The notes beneath the pieces were generated by a model that saw only the letters and a program-made list of their open reading frames with translations, was not told the origin of the DNA and ran no database searches. A DNA stretch of 46,007 nucleotides from Actinomycetota bacterium (GTDB lineage: Bacteria > Actinomycetota > Nitriliruptoria > Euzebyales > JAHELV01): assembly GCA_019347695.1 (NCBI GenBank), contig JAHWKT010000006.1:1-46007 (forward strand). Direction: 5' to 3'. The number at the start of each line of letters is the position of its first letter. Position 1 is the stretch's first letter. Position numbers and translations under genes: made by a program. Of the stretch, positions 10,001 to 17,622 are shown piece after piece.

Positions 10001-10096
10001 GAGACCTGGATCACCGAGCTCGACGACGACGCGCTGCACGAGCTGGTGTCGCTGTCGACCGCCGACGTCGCCGACGAGGAGGGCGAGGCCGCATGA
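7070..10096 (+). CDS. SNF2-family ATPase (bacterial SWI2/SNF2 helicase)
   Basis: A 1,008-residue protein with ATG at 7070 behind CAGGAG. The first ~500 residues are a variable bacterial SNF2-associated region. The ATPase core starts near residue 530 (LRDYQHRGVAWLQAM). It has motif I DDMGLGKT (about 560), motif II DEAQ (about 654), motif III LTGTPVENRL, motif IV ALVFTQYRGM, motif V GGTGLNLTAATHVVHYD and motif VI DRAYRIGQTR (about 933). It is therefore expected to be an active ATP-driven double-stranded DNA translocase. It is followed after 40 bases by a SWIM zinc-finger gene, the recurrent actinobacterial partner, so the two probably act as one complex in DNA repair or remodelling. The exact role is uncertain. 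Confidence 0.95.
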   Translation: MEPTTTPALPGTLQATFWPGDPVPSRGHLALWGTDDLVGEMTRLGFSTGTPATLPTVLPRSPRAYKRTRVADVPARLVPVRGAAAALAALPSPATPAHRWPGRRRPSDSLLAWSAAAKIALELVAVGRIVPTLRAAGDVGVASWALAGAGDDRLATLAVRLPPAAHAVRIDGEDVVWSPVGLVATFADAVADAFAREAATNRTTGARRRSDTTSGAVARRRGQWPHTWVGGLTDRADPVVGGLDGDATLHAEQLAQWSAPVRTRRDGGARLCLRLATPPPVGPSDEPWWRVDYLLQAADDPSLIVEADRVWDAADARVDLGGLRVGDAHEALIRGLAEAARLFDPLRPSLSLARPAGVDLDTDTAADLLDASGDLAAAGLGVLLPTELTSDGQRRLRARMRVGATTETPGAGLSGAGLDAETLGAFTWEVALGDDTLDADEFAEIVALKQPLVSWRGRWVRVDPDEALRLADLAATTGRLAPGEALAGALAGERDDPHLGRVETVADGHLADLVTRLRDGAARDTPDLTGIVATLRDYQHRGVAWLQAMAGLGLGTVLADDMGLGKTLQSIALLASRAQDRPHLVVCPTSVVGNWERELARFAPDLPVLRHHGPERATERDAFVPGSVAVTSYGLVRRDVDLLADVDWDTVVLDEAQQVKNHASKAARAVRRLPAQARVALTGTPVENRLAELWAIVDFADPGLLGPFTRFREHYAVPVERWGDTDAAARLRRIVAPFLLRRTKSEVATDLPPKQEGTVVCNLTREQATLYQAAVDRVFDEGLADDGIDRRGQILALLTALKQICNHPAQYLRERGPLPGRSGKLARTAEMLAEVAAAGDRALVFTQYRGMGDLLARHLADRLDVAEVPFLHGGVTAAARDAMVAAFQSGEDPSPVLLVSIKAGGTGLNLTAATHVVHYDRWWNPAVEDQATDRAYRIGQTRSVTVHKLVTAGTVEERVADLLERKRALADAVVGTGETWITELDDDALHELVSLSTADVADEEGEAA

Positions 10097-10136
10097 CGAT
10101 CCACACGCCGCGGCGGCATGCCAGAGAGGGCCGCGC

Positions 10137-10928
10137 ATGGTGACGCGCTTCGGGCTGACCTGGTGGGGCAAGCGGTGGATCGGCGCGCTGGAGGCACTCG
10201 GCGCCGTCTACGCCAACCGCCTGCCACGGGGCCGGACCTACGCGCGGCAGGGCCGCGTGACCAACCTGACCGTTGCTGCCGGCCGGGTGACCGCGCGGGT
10301 CCAGGGCCGGCGCGCCCGCCCGTACCGCGTGACACTGACGCTGCCCGTCTTCGACGACGCCACCTGGGACAGCGTGCTCGGGGCCCTGGCCGGCGAGGTG
10401 CGCCACACCGCCGCGCTGCTCGACGGCCGCATGCCCGACGACGTCGACGACGTGCTCCAGACCTGCGGCGTGTCGCTGTTCCCCCGCGCGCGGGAGCTGT
10501 CGACATCGTGCTCGTGCCCCGACGCTGCCAACCCCTGCAAGCACGTCGCCGCCGTGCACTACACGTTGGCCCAGACCTTCGACGACGACCCGTTCCTGCT
10601 GCCCCGGCTGCGCGGTCGCGACCGCGACCAGCTGCTCGCAGGGCTGCGCGCCCAGCGGGCCGGCGCCGACGAACCAACAGCCGACGCCGCAGCCGATGAC
10701 GCCCAGATCGCCGTCTCGGATCTGATCGCCCGCGACCTGTTCACCGCCCGCGGACCGCTCGACGAGATCGACCTGCGGCCCCGCCCGGCGAGCGACCCGA
10801 CCGCGACCCTGCGCCGCCTCGGGCCCCCACCCGCCGCCACCGCCGTCGAGGCCGACCTCCACGATCTCGCCACCGACGCCGCCGCCCTCGCCTGGCAGAT
10901 CCTCGCCGGCCCAGGCGATTCACAGTGA
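10137..10928 (+). CDS. SWIM zinc-finger protein, partner of the SNF2 ATPase
   Basis: I chose the ATG at 10137 because AGAGAGGG lies just upstream and the protein from there begins with the family-typical TRFGLTWWGKRWIGALE. The longer ORF from 9942 overlaps the helicase and is Ser/Arg-rich before this point. The 263-residue protein carries one SWIM motif, CxC...CxH, read as CSCPDAANPCKH (about residues 123-134), expected to bind one zinc and to contact DNA or protein. The rest is helical. It sits 40 bases after the SNF2 gene and is very probably co-transcribed with it. The stop is followed at once by the PIN remnant on the other strand. Confidence 0.9.
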   Translation: MVTRFGLTWWGKRWIGALEALGAVYANRLPRGRTYARQGRVTNLTVAAGRVTARVQGRRARPYRVTLTLPVFDDATWDSVLGALAGEVRHTAALLDGRMPDDVDDVLQTCGVSLFPRARELSTSCSCPDAANPCKHVAAVHYTLAQTFDDDPFLLPRLRGRDRDQLLAGLRAQRAGADEPTADAAADDAQIAVSDLIARDLFTARGPLDEIDLRPRPASDPTATLRRLGPPPAATAVEADLHDLATDAAALAWQILAGPGDSQ

Positions 10929-10945
10929 GGTCGTCCGTCGCCGCC

Positions 10946-11236
10946 CTACCGCTGGCTCGCGTTCGGCACCGTCAGCAGTCCCCGTTGCGCGAAGTCGCGG
11001 TCGAAGGCGAACGCCTCCGTTCGTCTGCTCCTGCTCGATCAAGGCGAACGATGTCGCGTCGACGTAGCTCCACTCCTTGTCGTCATGCGCCTCGAGGATC
11101 TGCCATGCCCGGTCGTCCGCGTCCTCGTTGACGCGCAGCAGATCGATGGTCGTCCCGCACGGAAGGCCGCGCCCCAGCCAGCGGTACTGCGCGTCGTCGA
11201 GGTACCGCCATGGACTGGCCGGCGCACGTCTCGAGA
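10946..11236 (-). pseudogene. PIN-domain (VapC-like) toxin remnant, 5'-truncated and frameshifted
   Basis: Read on the minus strand, the C-terminal half of a PIN RNase is recognisable: LLRVNEDADDRAWQILEAHDDKEWSYVDATSFALIE, where the final Asp-containing WSYVDATSF is the conserved PIN motif. The frame then fails. If one G is removed from the run at about 10999-11003 (minus strand aacGGAGG read as aacGAGG), the sequence continues TNEAFAFDRDFAQRGLL and stops at 10946, which is the expected PIN C-terminus. The N-terminal ~60 residues with the first acidic residues, and any antitoxin gene, are absent: the frame merges into the 3' end of the flavoprotein gene. It should be non-functional as it stands. 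Confidence 0.65.
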
Positions 11237-12364
11237 TCAGATGGCCGACGGTATCGACGCGTCGGGGCTGGCGTGCGGTCTGGTAGCCATCCGCGTGGCG
11301 ATGGCGTCGGCGACGCGGGCGGCGTCGCGGCCCACGCCGTGGACCATGCCCGACGACACCGAGTGCAGGAAGTCCAGGCCGACGAAGTACAGGCCGGGCA
11401 GCTCGTCGACGAGGCCGGAACGGTGGCGGGGCTCCTGACCCTCGAACACGTCGAGGTCGACCCACGAGAAGCCGGGGTGGTATCCGGTGCACCAGATCAC
11501 GTTGGCCACCTCGAGCACGCGGCCGTCGGTGAGCAGCGGCAGGCCGTCGCGGACGCCCGAGACGCGGGCCACACGCTCGATGCCCGCCGCGCCAAGATCC
11601 CTGGGCCTGGTGCGGACCACCGTCGTGCGCAACCGGTCGACGTGGCGCCGGGCCCTCCGTCCGATCGCCGTGTCGACGGTGAGCACCCGGTGGAACAGCA
11701 CCCGCAGCACCAGCCGTGACAGCACGTACCGGTAGGCGACCCCGTCGATGTCGATCGGCACATGGCCGGGATGACGGCCCGACAGCCACACCCGGCGGCC
11801 GCCGGCGACATCGAGGGCGATCTCCACGCCTGAGTTGGCGGCGCCGACGACCAGCACATCGCCGTCCTTGAGCTGCGAGGGTCGCCGGTAGTCCACGGAG
11901 TGCAGCTGCACGATGTCCGCAGCGAGCTGCGGGGCGTAGGCGGGTATGCGTCCACGCTGATCCGTGCCCACCGCGACCACAACGTTGTCGGCTTCGATGA
12001 CGCGTTCGCCAGCGGCGACCCGGAACCGGGTACCGTCGTACGACAGACGGTCCACTTCGACGCCGAGACGGACCGGCAGGTCGAACCGGTCCGCGTACGC
12101 CTGCAGGTAGTCGGCCATCTCGTCTTTGGTCGGGTAGGTCGCACCCGGAGCGGGAAACGCCATGCCGTCGAGCCCGTCGTGGCGGGCGGGGGTGAACAGC
12201 CGCAGCGAGGCCCAGCGGTGGCGCCAGGCGTCGCCGATACGATCGTTGGCGTCGAGGATCACGAACGGCAGGTCGCGGCGGGCCAGGTGGTAGCCGACCG
12301 ACAGCCCGGCCTGGCCGCCACCGATCACGACGGTCTCGACGCGTTCGCGCTCGGACGCGGTCAT
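11237..12364 (-). CDS. FAD/NAD(P)-dependent flavin monooxygenase-like oxidoreductase
   Basis: The start at 12364 gives a 375-residue protein beginning just before the FAD-binding motif (VETVVIGGGQAGLSVGYHLA). The ORF start at 12592 would add an Arg/Ser-rich leader lacking protein character. The NAD(P) dinucleotide fold is at VLVVGAANSGVEIAL. The stretch QLHSVDYRRP corresponds to the flavin-monooxygenase linker (the FxGxxxHSxxY region), and VIWCTGYHPGFSW to the ATG-like C-terminal motif. It belongs to the CzcO/TrkA-type monooxygenase group (COG2072-like), which oxygenates small nucleophiles using NADPH and O2. The substrate is unknown. It ends directly against the PIN remnant. Confidence 0.9.
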   Translation of the reverse strand: MTASERERVETVVIGGGQAGLSVGYHLARRDLPFVILDANDRIGDAWRHRWASLRLFTPARHDGLDGMAFPAPGATYPTKDEMADYLQAYADRFDLPVRLGVEVDRLSYDGTRFRVAAGERVIEADNVVVAVGTDQRGRIPAYAPQLAADIVQLHSVDYRRPSQLKDGDVLVVGAANSGVEIALDVAGGRRVWLSGRHPGHVPIDIDGVAYRYVLSRLVLRVLFHRVLTVDTAIGRRARRHVDRLRTTVVRTRPRDLGAAGIERVARVSGVRDGLPLLTDGRVLEVANVIWCTGYHPGFSWVDLDVFEGQEPRHRSGLVDELPGLYFVGLDFLHSVSSGMVHGVGRDAARVADAIATRMATRPHASPDASIPSAI

Positions 12365-12511
12365 GGCTGCACCTGCCTGCTCCGCTCGCGTACCCGTTGT
12401 GCATCCGGCATCTGTCCGCTCCCGTTGGTGTCCGGGGTCCTGGCGACACCGTAGGAACCGCCCCGCTGCGCGTCGTCGGGAGGATTCCCGAGATCGCTGC
12501 GAAGGTGGACA

Positions 12512-12527
12512 TGGGTGAAACCACCCA
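12512..12527 (-). terminator. Short hairpin after the TPR-LuxR gene
   Basis: TGGGTG-AAAC-CACCCA forms a perfect 6-bp stem with a 4-base loop, starting 10 bases past the stop of the minus-strand regulator. There is no U tract, as is common in high-GC actinobacteria, so terminator function is inference. Confidence 0.4.
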
Positions 12528-12536
12528 CGCGACGAC

Positions 12537-14177
12537 TCAGAGAAGGTCGTGCTCGTACGCGAACGCGGCCGCGGCGGTCCGCGACGGGACACCCAGCTTC
12601 GCGAGGATGCTGGCGACGTGACGATCGACCGTCTTGACGGCCACGTACAACTCCTCGGCGATCGTCTGATTGGTCATGCCGGTGGCAACCAGGCGCAGCA
12701 CCTCCAGCTCCCGTGGGGTGAGCTCGTGGCCCTGCTCGTCGTCGCGGACAGCCAGACGCGCCAGATCTGACGCCGCGCCCAGCTCGCGGAAGACCCGGCG
12801 TGCCGCGTCGAGCTCCACTTGGGCCGTGTCGCGATCACCCAGGGCCCGACAAGCGCGACTGATCAACACCCGCGTGCGGGCGACCTCGTACGGCGCGTCG
12901 AGGGATCGCCACGCCGCGAGCGCCCGGCGCAGTGGGGCGGAAGCGGTGGTGGCGTCGCCCTCGGCCAGGAGCACCGCGCCACGGGCCCGGTCGGCCGCGG
13001 CGTGCAGCGCAGCTGTGCCGTACGTGGCGGCGTGGGCCGCGAGCTCCGTCGACGCGTCCGCCGCCGATGCCCGGTCGCCCGCGGCCAGCAACACCTCGAC
13101 GTGCGCGGGCAGCAGCTTGACGCGCTCGACTGTGTCGCTGCGCTCTGTCATCAGCCGGCGCAAGGTCGCCGCGGCGGTGGCAACGCGGCCCTGTGCCAGA
13201 CGCACCAGCGCCAGCCCCGGCTGCGGGTCGTGGCCCCACTCGCCGGCCTCGCGGAAGGCGTCCTCGGCCGCAGTCAGGTCGCCGCGGACACGGTGGACCT
13301 CACCCAGTTCGTACAGCGCCATCCCGGTCGCGGCCTCGTCGGCGGCGCCGGCGAACCGCTCGCACGCCCGCGTCGCCTCGCGTGCGGCGGCCTGCCATCT
13401 CCCGTGGCGGCGCAGGATCGTCGCTCGATGGGTCAGACACTGGCCGGTGAACGTGACCATCCCCCGCTGCTGCCCGCACCAGCGCGCGAGTGCGTCGGTC
13501 CACTCCCGCGCGCGGCGGAGCTCGGCGATCTGCTCGCACGCCTCGATCAGCGAGCAGTACACGGTGCCGGCGACCGGCGGCGACAGCGCTCCGGAGACGA
13601 CCGAGACCATCGCCTCGTCGAGCCGGGACAACCCTTCGGCGGGGCGTCCATCCATGATCGCGGCACGACCCGCGATGTTGAGCCCGAGGGCGACCAGATC
13701 CTCGTCGCGGCCCTGACGCCCGATGGCGACCACCTGGTCGGCTGTCGTCTGGGCGGCGGCGAACTGGCGCTCCACGGTCAGGAGGCGAAACGCGGTGACG
13801 CACTGCAGGTAGCCGTGCTCCGGGCAGTCGGCGGGCAGCTGTTCCAGCAGGTGGGCGGACCGCGCCAGCCAGCCACCGGCCTGCGCCACCTCCCCGCGGT
13901 TCAGCGAGATGAACGCGATCCAGAAGCCACACCGGACGGCTGCGGCGACATCGTCACCGTGGCCTTGGAACGCCCGCGCCTGCGCGTCGACCGCGGTGTC
14001 GACGTGTCCGAGCAGGTAGGCGGCGGTCGCCCACACTTCGAGATCGTCGGCCTGCAGCGGTGCGGCGGCGTCGGCGATCGAGAAGGCCGCGAACGCCTCG
14101 TCCCACGCGCGGCGCTCGGCCGCGGCCCGCGCCCGAGCGATCGCGCCGCTGTCCGTCGTGGTTGGGAGATCGGCCAC
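12537..14177 (-). CDS. TPR-containing LuxR-family transcriptional regulator
   Basis: I start this at the GTG at 14177 (GAGG about 10 bases upstream), giving 546 residues. The ORF to 14960 extends through the acetyltransferase gene on the same strand and is out-of-frame junk there. Most of the protein is TPR-like helical repeat (AWDEAFAAFSIADAAAPL, LAAAEDAFREAGEW and similar). The last ~65 residues are a LuxR helix-turn-helix: LTPRELEVLRLVATGMTNQTIAEEL, then VDRHVASILAKLGV. No receiver or ATPase domain is visible, so it resembles the C-terminal half of a LAL regulator. It probably binds DNA as a dimer in response to a ligand or partner protein. Targets are unknown. Confidence 0.9.
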   Translation of the reverse strand: MADLPTTTDSGAIARARAAAERRAWDEAFAAFSIADAAAPLQADDLEVWATAAYLLGHVDTAVDAQARAFQGHGDDVAAAVRCGFWIAFISLNRGEVAQAGGWLARSAHLLEQLPADCPEHGYLQCVTAFRLLTVERQFAAAQTTADQVVAIGRQGRDEDLVALGLNIAGRAAIMDGRPAEGLSRLDEAMVSVVSGALSPPVAGTVYCSLIEACEQIAELRRAREWTDALARWCGQQRGMVTFTGQCLTHRATILRRHGRWQAAAREATRACERFAGAADEAATGMALYELGEVHRVRGDLTAAEDAFREAGEWGHDPQPGLALVRLAQGRVATAAATLRRLMTERSDTVERVKLLPAHVEVLLAAGDRASAADASTELAAHAATYGTAALHAAADRARGAVLLAEGDATTASAPLRRALAAWRSLDAPYEVARTRVLISRACRALGDRDTAQVELDAARRVFRELGAASDLARLAVRDDEQGHELTPRELEVLRLVATGMTNQTIAEELYVAVKTVDRHVASILAKLGVPSRTAAAAFAYEHDLL

Positions 14178-14305
14178 GGGCGGTCCACCTCGTCGGGAGA
14201 TCCTCCTGGACAGGCTGCTGCGGGACGCGCAACATCGCGTCGTTGGCCACCATCGCACACACCCGTCACCGTCGTCAAGGCGCCGCGCTGGGTGGCCCAG
14301 GCGGA

Positions 14306-15493
14306 TCAGAAGAAGTCGCGCAGGAACGGCGTCGGGCCGGCGAAGGCGTCGGTCAGCGCGATCACGTCGGCGGTGGTCGCTCCGGGCAACCTGCCGTCGC
14401 GCGCCGCGTCGGTGGCCGTCAGGAACCCGGTGTACAGGCTCGACAGCACCGCGATGTCGATGGTGACCCGCCCGGTGCCGCCCGCGGTGAGCACCGCAGT
14501 GCGGTCGTCGAGCTCCAGCACGTACCGCCCCGCGTTGGTCGGATGCTGCGGGTCGACGATGTCGAGATGCACGGTGGCCGAGCCCGGCGGCCAGCCCCGC
14601 GCGCCGATCGCCGCCTGCACGTCGACCAGCCGGGTCATGAAGTGTGCGGTCGACGGGTCCGTCATCTCGAGGCCGTGCCGGAGGTCGAACAACAGCGGGT
14701 CGGCGGGGCGCGACACGAACGCGGTGCGCGGCGCGGTCGTGTGGTGGTGGGCAACGGCCCGCCACAGCGCCCGTTCGACGTCGCGGTCGACGCCGAACAG
14801 GCGGAGCACGTCGACGTCGTAGCTGCCGTGGGCCTCCGACGGCGCCGTCTTTGCCAGCAGCAGCAGTCCGACGACGCGGTGGTCGCGAACCGCCACATGG
14901 GCGATCTCGGGGTCGTCGGGGTCCGGCTGCAGGGCACGCTGCAGCCACCGTGTGCCGCACACCAGCCCACCGGGCTCGGTGGTCGTCACCGCGTCGTGCA
15001 CCGCGACCACGGCATCCAGGTCGCTGGCCGCATACGGCCGCAGCGTGACGTGAGTGACCGCCGGCGGCACGTCGAGCAGGTCGCGCGTGGCGATCCGGCG
15101 ACGCATCCGGACACCCGCGTACGCCCAGCCCCAGCGGCGATACGGCACCGGGGTGCTCGGATACAGCGTCGAGATCGCCATGCCGGCGTCGGCCATGTGC
15201 GCCAGGCCCGCCTCGAGCAGCCGGGTCGCGATCCCCTCACCCCGGCGATGGTCGGCGACGACGACCGCGCCGACGCCGCCCATCGGCACGGCGTGCCGGT
15301 GGAACGCCTGATTGAACGGCCAGACCCCGAGGTGGCCGACCACCTCGCCGTCGTCGACCGCGACGAGCCGGTGCTCGTCGGGGATGTAGATCTCGTCGGC
15401 GTCGTACTCGACGTGCGTGGCCCCGCTGAAGGCGGTGACCCGCAGCTGGAACGCCTGCTCGGCGTGCTCGGCGCGGTAGGGGCGGATGCGCAT
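14306..15493 (-). CDS. Eis-like GNAT N-acetyltransferase
   Basis: From ATG at 15493 the protein has 395 residues (MRIRPYRAEHAEQAF), the family length. The N-terminal GNAT domain has the acetyl-CoA loop VVVADHRRGEGIATRLLEAGL. A second GNAT-like region and a sterol-carrier-like C-terminal domain follow (VHLDIVDPQHPTNAGRYVLEL). The protein ends in FLRDFF; in Eis proteins the terminal Phe carboxylate acts as catalytic base, and the Tyr in STLYPS is positioned like the Eis general acid. Eis enzymes acetylate several amines of aminoglycosides and protein lysines. Activity on antibiotics here is not shown. It lies on the same strand as the LuxR gene, 128 bases upstream of it. Confidence 0.88.
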   Translation of the reverse strand: MRIRPYRAEHAEQAFQLRVTAFSGATHVEYDADEIYIPDEHRLVAVDDGEVVGHLGVWPFNQAFHRHAVPMGGVGAVVVADHRRGEGIATRLLEAGLAHMADAGMAISTLYPSTPVPYRRWGWAYAGVRMRRRIATRDLLDVPPAVTHVTLRPYAASDLDAVVAVHDAVTTTEPGGLVCGTRWLQRALQPDPDDPEIAHVAVRDHRVVGLLLLAKTAPSEAHGSYDVDVLRLFGVDRDVERALWRAVAHHHTTAPRTAFVSRPADPLLFDLRHGLEMTDPSTAHFMTRLVDVQAAIGARGWPPGSATVHLDIVDPQHPTNAGRYVLELDDRTAVLTAGGTGRVTIDIAVLSSLYTGFLTATDAARDGRLPGATTADVIALTDAFAGPTPFLRDFF

Positions 15494-15681
15494 GCACCCC
15501 ATCCTCCCACGCTCGCCGGGCCGGTCCGCGCGGCGGGCGCGCGATGGATCCGGCAACGTTCGAAGGCTGCAGCGATCAGCTGTGCGCGGGACACTCACGC
15601 GGCACGTCGCGGTCGCGCGCTGCCTTTGCCGCCGGGGCCGAACGCCGACGGTGACGTCGACACCGTCGAGGGGAGAGCTGC

Positions 15682-16179
15682 ATGACCACCACCACCCGCA
15701 CGACCACGCCGGCCATGGTGCTAGCGCTCATCGTACTGCTCGCACTGCTGCTGTCGGTGCTGGGCGGCAACGCCGCCGTCGCGACCGACGACGCACCCGA
15801 CAAGGACACGACGTGCGCCCCGGACGACAGCGACGAAGACAGCGATGGCGGCGATGTGACCACCGACACCGCTGACGACTGCGAGGACGACGACGCCAAC
15901 GAGTTCACCGACGTCCCCGACAACCTGCCGCACGTCGAGGGCATCTCCTGGCTGTCGGCGACCGGAGTGACCAAAGGCTGTAGACAGGGCAAGTTCTGTC
16001 CGAACAAGCCCGTCACCCGTGCGGAGTTCGCCACGCTGGCCGGGAGGCTGCTCGGCGAGGTCGACGACAACGAGCCGGTCGCCGCGCCGGCAGACGAGCT
16101 GGAGGCCCTGCAGGACACGGTGGAGCAGCTCGAGCAGACGATCGAGGGTCTCGAGGAGCGTATCGAGGCGTTGGAGTAG
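15682..16179 (+). CDS. Secreted acidic SLH-domain protein with C-terminal coiled coil
   Basis: A 165-residue protein with GGGGAGAG upstream of its ATG. It has an N-terminal signal or anchor segment (MVLALIVLLALLLSVLGG). A highly acidic low-complexity linker (DDSDEDSDGGD...) follows. One S-layer-homology domain spans about residues 75-124 (FTDVPDNLPHVEGISWLSATGVTKGC, then VTRAEFATLAGRLLG). A short coiled coil ends the protein (LEALQDTVEQLEQTIEGL). SLH domains attach proteins to cell-wall polymers. There is a single repeat, so it may need to oligomerise through the coiled coil. Cys residues in GCRQGKFC could form a disulfide outside the cell. Confidence 0.85.
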   Translation: MTTTTRTTTPAMVLALIVLLALLLSVLGGNAAVATDDAPDKDTTCAPDDSDEDSDGGDVTTDTADDCEDDDANEFTDVPDNLPHVEGISWLSATGVTKGCRQGKFCPNKPVTRAEFATLAGRLLGEVDDNEPVAAPADELEALQDTVEQLEQTIEGLEERIEALE

Positions 16180-16226
16180 ACGACAGCCATCGGCGTCGAC
16201 CACCCGCTGAATCAGGGCCGGTCCGT

Positions 16227-16232
16227 TATGGT
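16227..16232 (+). promoter_or_regulatory. Candidate -10 element (TATGGT) for a leaderless transcript
   Basis: TATGGT matches the actinobacterial TAnnnT -10 pattern and lies 6 bases before the ATG at 16239, which lacks a Shine-Dalgarno. Transcription would begin at or near the start codon. No clear -35 is seen. Confidence 0.35.
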
Positions 16233-16238
16233 CCCGGT

Positions 16239-16979
16239 ATGGACGACGACTCGGCGCTCGATGTCCTCCGCGGCGCCGCTGACACCCTCGCGCGGGACGC
16301 AGCCGGCGAACTGCACCGCGCCGTGCCCGCCTATCCGGAATGGTCGGTCGCGGATCTCGTGGTGCACACGGGCGGCATCCACCGCTGGGTCACGCACATC
16401 GTCGAGACCCGAGCGACCCAGCGGCCGTCACAGCCCGACATCGACCGGCGTCCCGACGACCTGATCGCGTGGTTCGAGGCCGGCGCACGCGGCGTTGCCG
16501 ACGTGCTGGCGGCGTGCCCGCCGTCGACCGACGTCTGGACGTTCGCTGGCGAGCGGACCGCGCGGTTCTGGCGTCGCCGCATGGCGTTGGAGACGACCAT
16601 CCACCGGTGGGACGTCCAGCAGGCGGTCGACCGCCCCGCGCCGATCGCCGATGACGTCGCTGCGGCCGGAGTCACCGAGGCGCTCGAGGTCTACCTCGGA
16701 CCCCGCTCGCGCGACACCGCGGTCGGTGGCGGAGGCGAGGTGGTGGTGCTGCGCGCCGCCGATGGGACGCGGGCGTGGGCGGTGCGCCTCCACTCCGACG
16801 CGATCGAGGTCGTCAGCGCCGACCACGCGGGCGACGTGGTCGTCACCGGCACGTCCGCCCGGCTGTGGTTGTTCCTGATGGGACGCGTGCCTGGCACTGC
16901 GTTGGCCGTCCGCGGTCCGACCGCCGTCAGCGAGCGGCTCGAGCGCGCGATCGCCGGCTTGGAACCGCCGTCACGCTGA
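16239..16979 (+). CDS. Mycothiol-dependent maleylpyruvate isomerase/DinB-family enzyme
   Basis: A 246-residue protein of the actinobacterial family TIGR03083 (MDMPI N and C domains). The N-terminal four-helix DinB fold carries VADLVVHTGGIHRW with a candidate metal-binding His (43 or 48). MALETTIHRWDVQQA gives the Glu118-x3-His122 pair that matches the zinc Glu/His of mycothiol-dependent maleylpyruvate isomerase. The C-terminal domain resembles the MDMPI/SCP2-like C domain (VVVTGTSARLWLFLMGR). Such enzymes use mycothiol as thiol cofactor, but most members have unknown substrates, and nothing nearby suggests gentisate breakdown. The presence of the family supports an actinobacterial host. Confidence 0.88.
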   Translation: MDDDSALDVLRGAADTLARDAAGELHRAVPAYPEWSVADLVVHTGGIHRWVTHIVETRATQRPSQPDIDRRPDDLIAWFEAGARGVADVLAACPPSTDVWTFAGERTARFWRRRMALETTIHRWDVQQAVDRPAPIADDVAAAGVTEALEVYLGPRSRDTAVGGGGEVVVLRAADGTRAWAVRLHSDAIEVVSADHAGDVVVTGTSARLWLFLMGRVPGTALAVRGPTAVSERLERAIAGLEPPSR

Positions 16980-17130
16980 CAGCGCGGATATTGCACATCG
17001 CCCTCGACCGCGCTGGCAATCGGGGGTACGCTGCATGGTCCAAGGCCGCCGGCGTGACGCCAGCAGAGGCGCAGAGGACTCAAGACCTCGCTGCTCTCGT
17101 CGGCGGTCGGGCGTGTGTGGCCTTCCGCGC

Positions 17131-17361
17131 TCATGTGTGACGCACCATGCGACCGTGCCGCAGCGACGCGAGGCAGATGGCCCGCAGCTCCCCGAGATAC
17201 GCGAGATGCCGTTCGAGGGTGTCGCGGTCGAGGGCCTGTTCGCGCCGGTCCGTGGCCCGCTGTGCCTCGGCGATCGCCCGTCGCGTCACGAACTCCAGCG
17301 CCTCCTGGCGGCTGTACCCCCAGCTCTCCACCGTGTTGATATCCTGCCGTGCTGACTGCAT
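17131..17361 (-). CDS. Small helical protein of unknown function
   Basis: ATG at 17361 with AAGG six bases upstream gives a 76-residue protein (MQSARQDINTVESWGYSRQEALEF). Charged helices follow (RRAIAEAQRATDRREQALDRDTL, LGELRAICLASLRHGR). The longer ORF to 17787 runs through non-coding sequence and the start of the S51 gene and is not believed. No signal peptide or membrane segment is present. I do not recognise a family. It looks like a genuine amphipathic, possibly coiled, small protein, convergent with the MDMPI gene. Confidence 0.55.
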   Translation of the reverse strand: MQSARQDINTVESWGYSRQEALEFVTRRAIAEAQRATDRREQALDRDTLERHLAYLGELRAICLASLRHGRMVRHT

Positions 17362-17488
17362 TGTGTGCCTTTCGCGCCGAGCGAATGTCCGGCCGTCGAC
17401 CGACGACCCACCTGCGTCTCGTGGCGGGCCCATCGGCCGCTGCGGGCGTCGTGCGACGGTCCGCTGGACGTCTCGTGGAGCCCCACGA

Positions 17489-17518
17489 AGAATACCAAGC
17501 GTGTTATTCCTGAGACGC
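17489..17518. promoter_or_regulatory. AT-richer control region with a bulged hairpin
   Basis: Within the 261-base gap between two divergent genes the sequence CCAAGCGT...ACGCTGG can pair as a 7-bp stem with one bulged A around an AT-rich loop. The surrounding bases are the most AT-rich in this part of the window, consistent with divergent promoters. No better-defined site is visible. Confidence 0.25.
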
Positions 17519-17622
17519 TGGGTCGTCATCCAGATTGGTGAATCCGGCGTGACGTCAACCACGTGTAACGAGAATGCGACCTGAGGTGACGTGCTCGTGC
17601 GCGCCACCGTGGCGGGGTCTGC

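Noticed and set aside
7466-10171. 901-residue minus-strand ORF opposite the SNF2 gene
   Set aside because: Length is due to GC codon bias; no recognisable motif, while the plus strand has all SNF2 motifs.
17060-17105. tRNA-like GAGGACTCAAGACCTC segment
   Set aside because: No TTC loop, acceptor stem or cloverleaf can be built around it.
16980-17140. Protein-like tail GYAAWSKAAGVTPAEAQRTQDLAALVGG after the MDMPI gene
   Set aside because: It may be a remnant, but it has no start of its own with a ribosome site and I recognise no family; too weak to annotate.
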